Shown: positions 61,450-64,000 of the stretch, piece after piece | Layout: each line of letters begins with the position of its first letter | Position numbering within the stretch: position 1 is the stretch's first letter | Source: Zoogloea sp035335645 | Lineage (GTDB): Bacteria > Pseudomonadota > Gammaproteobacteria > Burkholderiales > Rhodocyclaceae | Length of the DNA stretch: 64,000 nt | Assembly: GCA_035335645.1 (NCBI GenBank) | Contig: DAOQMM010000001.1 | Span: forward strand, 36,913 to 100,912 | Direction of reading: 5' to 3' | Translations under genes and position numbers: made by a program | Notes under the pieces: generated by a model | Seen by the model: only the letters and a program-made list of their open reading frames with translations | What the model was told of the DNA's origin: nothing | Databases searched by the model: none

Positions 61450-61881
61450 TCAGTTGATGCCGATGATCTGGACTTCGAAGCGGATGGGCTTGCCCGCAAG
61501 CGGGTGGTTGAAGTCGATCACCGCGTGGGTGTCGAGCACCTCGCGGATCAGGCCGGGATAGCGGCTGCCGTCCGGCGCGGTGAATTCCATGATGACCATG
61601 GGTTCGACTTCGGCGCCATCGGGGAAGTCTTCCAGGCGCACCTTCTCGACCAGTTCGGCGCGGTGGGCGCCGAAGGCGTTCTCGGGTGCCAGTTCGAAGC
61701 TGTGGCGTTCGCCCACGGCGAGGCCGGCGAGGCAGCGTTCCAGTGTCGGGGCGATGTCACCCTGGCCCAGATGCATCGTCGCCGGCTGGGCCTCGAAGGT
61801 GCTGATGAGGGGCTGGCCGTTGTCCAGGCTGATGCGGTAGTGGAGGGTGACGAGGCTGTCGGGCTGGACGGTCTGGGTCAT
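61450..61881 (-). CDS. fkpB: FKBP-type peptidyl-prolyl isomerase, FkpB/SlyD-like
   Basis: A 143-residue FKBP with an inserted-flap domain. The start DSLVTLHYRISLDNGQPLIS, LERCLAGLAVGERHSFELAP and VIDFNHPLAGKPIRFEVQII fit FkpB. It catalyses prolyl isomerisation and can act as a chaperone. Its ATG overlaps the lspA stop by four bases, and ispH follows seven bases on. The same lspA-fkpB-ispH order occurs in E. coli. Confidence 0.94.
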   Translation of the reverse strand: MTQTVQPDSLVTLHYRISLDNGQPLISTFEAQPATMHLGQGDIAPTLERCLAGLAVGERHSFELAPENAFGAHRAELVEKVRLEDFPDGAEVEPMVIMEFTAPDGSRYPGLIREVLDTHAVIDFNHPLAGKPIRFEVQIIGIN

Positions 61882-62372
61882 GAAAGGGTCTCTCGGGTGG
61901 GCGCGTGACGGTGTTCGCGCAGTTGGGCGATGACCATCAGCGTTACGCCGACGCAGATGGCGGAATCGGCCACGTTGAAGGCCGGCCAGCCGTAGCGGCC
62001 GACGTGGAAGTACAGGAAGTCGACCACCGCGCCGAACACGAAGCGGTCGATGACATTGCCAATGGCGCCCCCGATGATCAGCGAGAAGGCCAGCGGTTGC
62101 AGGAATTCATGCTGGTGCCGCGCCACCAGACGCAGCAGCCAGCCGCAGATGACCGCCGCCAGGGCCACGAAGAACCAGCGCTGCCAGCCCGCCTGGTCGG
62201 CGAGAAAGCTGAAGGCTGCGCCCGGATTGAAAGCCAGGACCAGGTCGAAGAAATCGGTGACGGGGATCACCTCGCCGGTGCGCAGGGCGCCGCGCACCAG
62301 GTGCTTGGTCCATTGGTCCAGCAGGACCACGACGGCGGCGAGTCCGATCCAGTTGCCGAGGCGGAGTTTCAC
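61878..62372 (-). CDS. lspA: Lipoprotein signal peptidase (signal peptidase II)
   Basis: A 164-residue inner-membrane aspartyl protease with four membrane helices that cleaves prolipoprotein signal peptides. The catalytic aspartates lie in GGAIGNVIDRFVFGAVVDFL and FNVADSAICVG, and the N-terminal DQWTKHLVRG is conserved. It follows ileS by 21 bases. Confidence 0.96.
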   Translation of the reverse strand: MKLRLGNWIGLAAVVVLLDQWTKHLVRGALRTGEVIPVTDFFDLVLAFNPGAAFSFLADQAGWQRWFFVALAAVICGWLLRLVARHQHEFLQPLAFSLIIGGAIGNVIDRFVFGAVVDFLYFHVGRYGWPAFNVADSAICVGVTLMVIAQLREHRHAPTRETLS

Positions 62373-62393
62373 AGGCGGCAGGCTCCAGGGTGA

Positions 62394-64000
62394 TCAGGCA
62401 TGTGCGCGGGTTTCGCCAGTGCCGTGCAGATTGGACGTGCAGCGGCCGCAAAGTTCCGGATGAGCGGGATCATGACCCACATCGTCGCGGTAGTGCCAGC
62501 AGCGTTCGCACTTGCGCTGGGCCGAGGGACTGACCACGATGGCCGCGTCGGCCTCGCTGTCTACGCGGGTGAGGACGGTCTTCGAGCAGATCAGCACGAA
62601 GCGCAGGTCGTCGCCCAGGCTGGCGAGCAGGTCGTACTGGGCGCCCGCGGCGCGCAGCTCCACCTCGGCCTGCAGGGACGAGCCTAGCTTGCCGTCGCTG
62701 CGCACGGCCTCGATCTGCTTCATGACCTCGGCGCGTACGGCGCGGATCGCCTCCCAGCGGGCCAGCAGGGCGTCCTCTCCGTCCTGCGTGGGCAGGGTGT
62801 GGAAGGTGTGGAGCATCACGCTGTCGTCGGCATCTTTGCCCAGCAGCAGCCAGATCTCCTCGGCCGTGAAGGAGAGGATCGGGGCCATGAGTTTGACCAC
62901 CGCCTGCAGGATGTGCCACAGGGCGCTCTGGGCCGAGCGTCGCGCCGCGGACGTGGCGGCGGTGGTATATAGGCGGTCCTTCAGGATGTCCAGGTACACG
63001 GCGCCCAGGTCTTCGGCGGCGAAGTTCTGCAGGGCCTGCACGACGCGGTGGAATTCAAAGCGGGCATAGTCGGCCTCCGCCTGCTGCTGCAGCCGGCGGG
63101 TGAGGGCCAGGGCGTAGCGGTCGATCTCGAGCCATTGGTCCACCGGCAGCATGTCGGTGGCCGGGTTGAAGTCGGCGGTGTTGGCGAGGAGGAAGCGCAG
63201 GGTGTTGCGCAGGCGGCGATAGACCTCGACGACCCGGTCGAGGATCTCCTTGGAGATGGACAGCTCGCCGGAGTAGTCGGTGGACGCCACCCACAGGCGC
63301 AGGATCTCGGCGCCCAGTTTGCCGGTGACTTCCTGGGGCACGACCACGTTGCCAAGGGATTTGCTCATCTTGCGGCCGCTGCCGTCCACCGCGAAACCGT
63401 GGGTCAGCAGGGCGTGATAGGGCGGATGGCCGTCGATGGCGCAGCCGGTGAGCAGCGATGAGTGAAACCAGCCCCGGTGCTGGTCGGAGCCTTCCAGGTA
63501 GAGGTCGGCGCGGGGGCCGGTGGCGTGGCCGTCCGGATGGGAGCCGCGCAGCACGTGCCAGTGGGTGGTGCCGGAATCGAACCACACGTCCAGGGTGTCG
63601 CTGATCTTGTCGTACTGGGCGGCCTCGTCGCCGAGGAGTTCGGCGGGGTCGAGCTTGAACCAGGCTTCGATGCCTTCCTGCTCGACCCGCGTGGCGACAG
63701 CTTCCATCAGTTCGACGGTGCGCGGATGGAGTTCGCCGGTGGCCTTGTGGAGGAAGAAGGGGATGGGCACGCCCCAGTTGCGCTGGCGCGAGATGCACCA
63801 GTCGGGGCGGTTGGCGATCATGGCGTGCAGGCGGGCCTGGCCCCAGGCGGGGAAGAAGCGGGTCGCCTCGACGCCCTGCAGGGCCAGCTCGCGCAGGCTC
63901 GGGCCGCCTTCGGGCTTGAGGTCCATGCCCACGAACCACTGGGCAGTGGCGCGATAGATCAGCGGCGTCTTGTGGCGCCAGCAGTGCATGTAGCTGTGGC
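62394..64000 (-). CDS. ileS: Isoleucine--tRNA ligase, 3' part
   Basis: This is the C-terminal 535 or so residues of a class I synthetase; the gene enters from beyond the window's right edge. The motif KMSKSLGN is in SGRKMSKSLGNVVVPQEV, the anticodon-binding helical domain follows, and the C-terminal zinc finger has CERCWHYRDDVG and CGRCTSNLHG. Full IleS is about 930 residues. lspA follows directly. Confidence 0.97.
   Translation of the reverse strand, partial: HSYMHCWRHKTPLIYRATAQWFVGMDLKPEGGPSLRELALQGVEATRFFPAWGQARLHAMIANRPDWCISRQRNWGVPIPFFLHKATGELHPRTVELMEAVATRVEQEGIEAWFKLDPAELLGDEAAQYDKISDTLDVWFDSGTTHWHVLRGSHPDGHATGPRADLYLEGSDQHRGWFHSSLLTGCAIDGHPPYHALLTHGFAVDGSGRKMSKSLGNVVVPQEVTGKLGAEILRLWVASTDYSGELSISKEILDRVVEVYRRLRNTLRFLLANTADFNPATDMLPVDQWLEIDRYALALTRRLQQQAEADYARFEFHRVVQALQNFAAEDLGAVYLDILKDRLYTTAATSAARRSAQSALWHILQAVVKLMAPILSFTAEEIWLLLGKDADDSVMLHTFHTLPTQDGEDALLARWEAIRAVRAEVMKQIEAVRSDGKLGSSLQAEVELRAAGAQYDLLASLGDDLRFVLICSKTVLTRVDSEADAAIVVSPSAQRKCERCWHYRDDVGHDPAHPELCGRCTSNLHGTGETRAHA

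Overview
The window is a 64 kb piece of a draft betaproteobacterial chromosome, most likely from the order Rhodocyclales. It contains one 100-N scaffold gap (47128-47227). Three conserved clusters suggest this lineage: nuoLMN followed by a DUF2818 gene; cysE followed by an isc operon with an extra cysteine desulfurase between iscR and iscS; and a dapC-dapD-pilU-dapE-prmB cluster beside smc-zipA-ligA-galU. The lineage call is inferred from gene order and protein character, not from a search. I found no tRNA, rRNA, CRISPR array, insertion sequence or prophage. Most of the window is housekeeping sequence.

Layout. 1-4797: end of the complex I operon (nuoL 3' part, nuoM, nuoN, DUF2818 gene), with a plus-strand terminator near 4900. 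4925-9486 (minus): a three-gene signalling module of a TonB-dependent receptor, a YfiR-like periplasmic protein and a CHASE8-HAMP hybrid histidine kinase. 9613-14444 (minus): a glycine cleavage operon, gcvT-gcvH-gcvP, behind a sigma-70-like promoter, a tandem glycine riboswitch and an intrinsic terminator. 14457-21360 (plus): alpha/beta hydrolase, PHP phosphoesterase, YciO, M50 protease, trpS, scpA, scpB and rluB. 21373-30343 (plus): rimP-nusA-infB-rbfA-truB-rpsO-pnp, with promoters and leader structures before rimP and rpsO. 30436-35540: gabD, a methyltransferase, tesA and suhB (minus), trmJ and cysE. 35566-42753: IscR-box-controlled iscR-nifS-like-iscS-iscU-iscA-hscB-hscA-fdx-iscX, then a glutathione peroxidase gene. 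42758-48423 (minus): an orphan receiver, prmB, dapE, pilU, dapD (broken by the gap) and dapC. 48627-56263 (plus): smc, zipA, ligA, galU. 56354-59939 (minus): a type I secretion membrane-fusion protein and ABC transporter. 60092-64000 (minus): a small conserved protein, ispH, fkpB, lspA and the 3' part of ileS.

How the parts work together. Several blocks are single pathways: NADH oxidation, glycine catabolism sensed directly by RNA, transcription/translation factors, iron-sulfur assembly under IscR feedback, and diaminopimelate synthesis. The least-described part is the receptor/YfiR/hybrid-kinase trio. It looks like a YfiBNR-type envelope signalling circuit in which the diguanylate cyclase output is replaced by a phosphorelay kinase.

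Composition changes along the window. Sample lines in nuoL, nuoM, nuoN and the kinase gene are about 47-55% GC, against 63-72% in sample lines further on. This may be transfer, relaxed codon use or an assembly effect.
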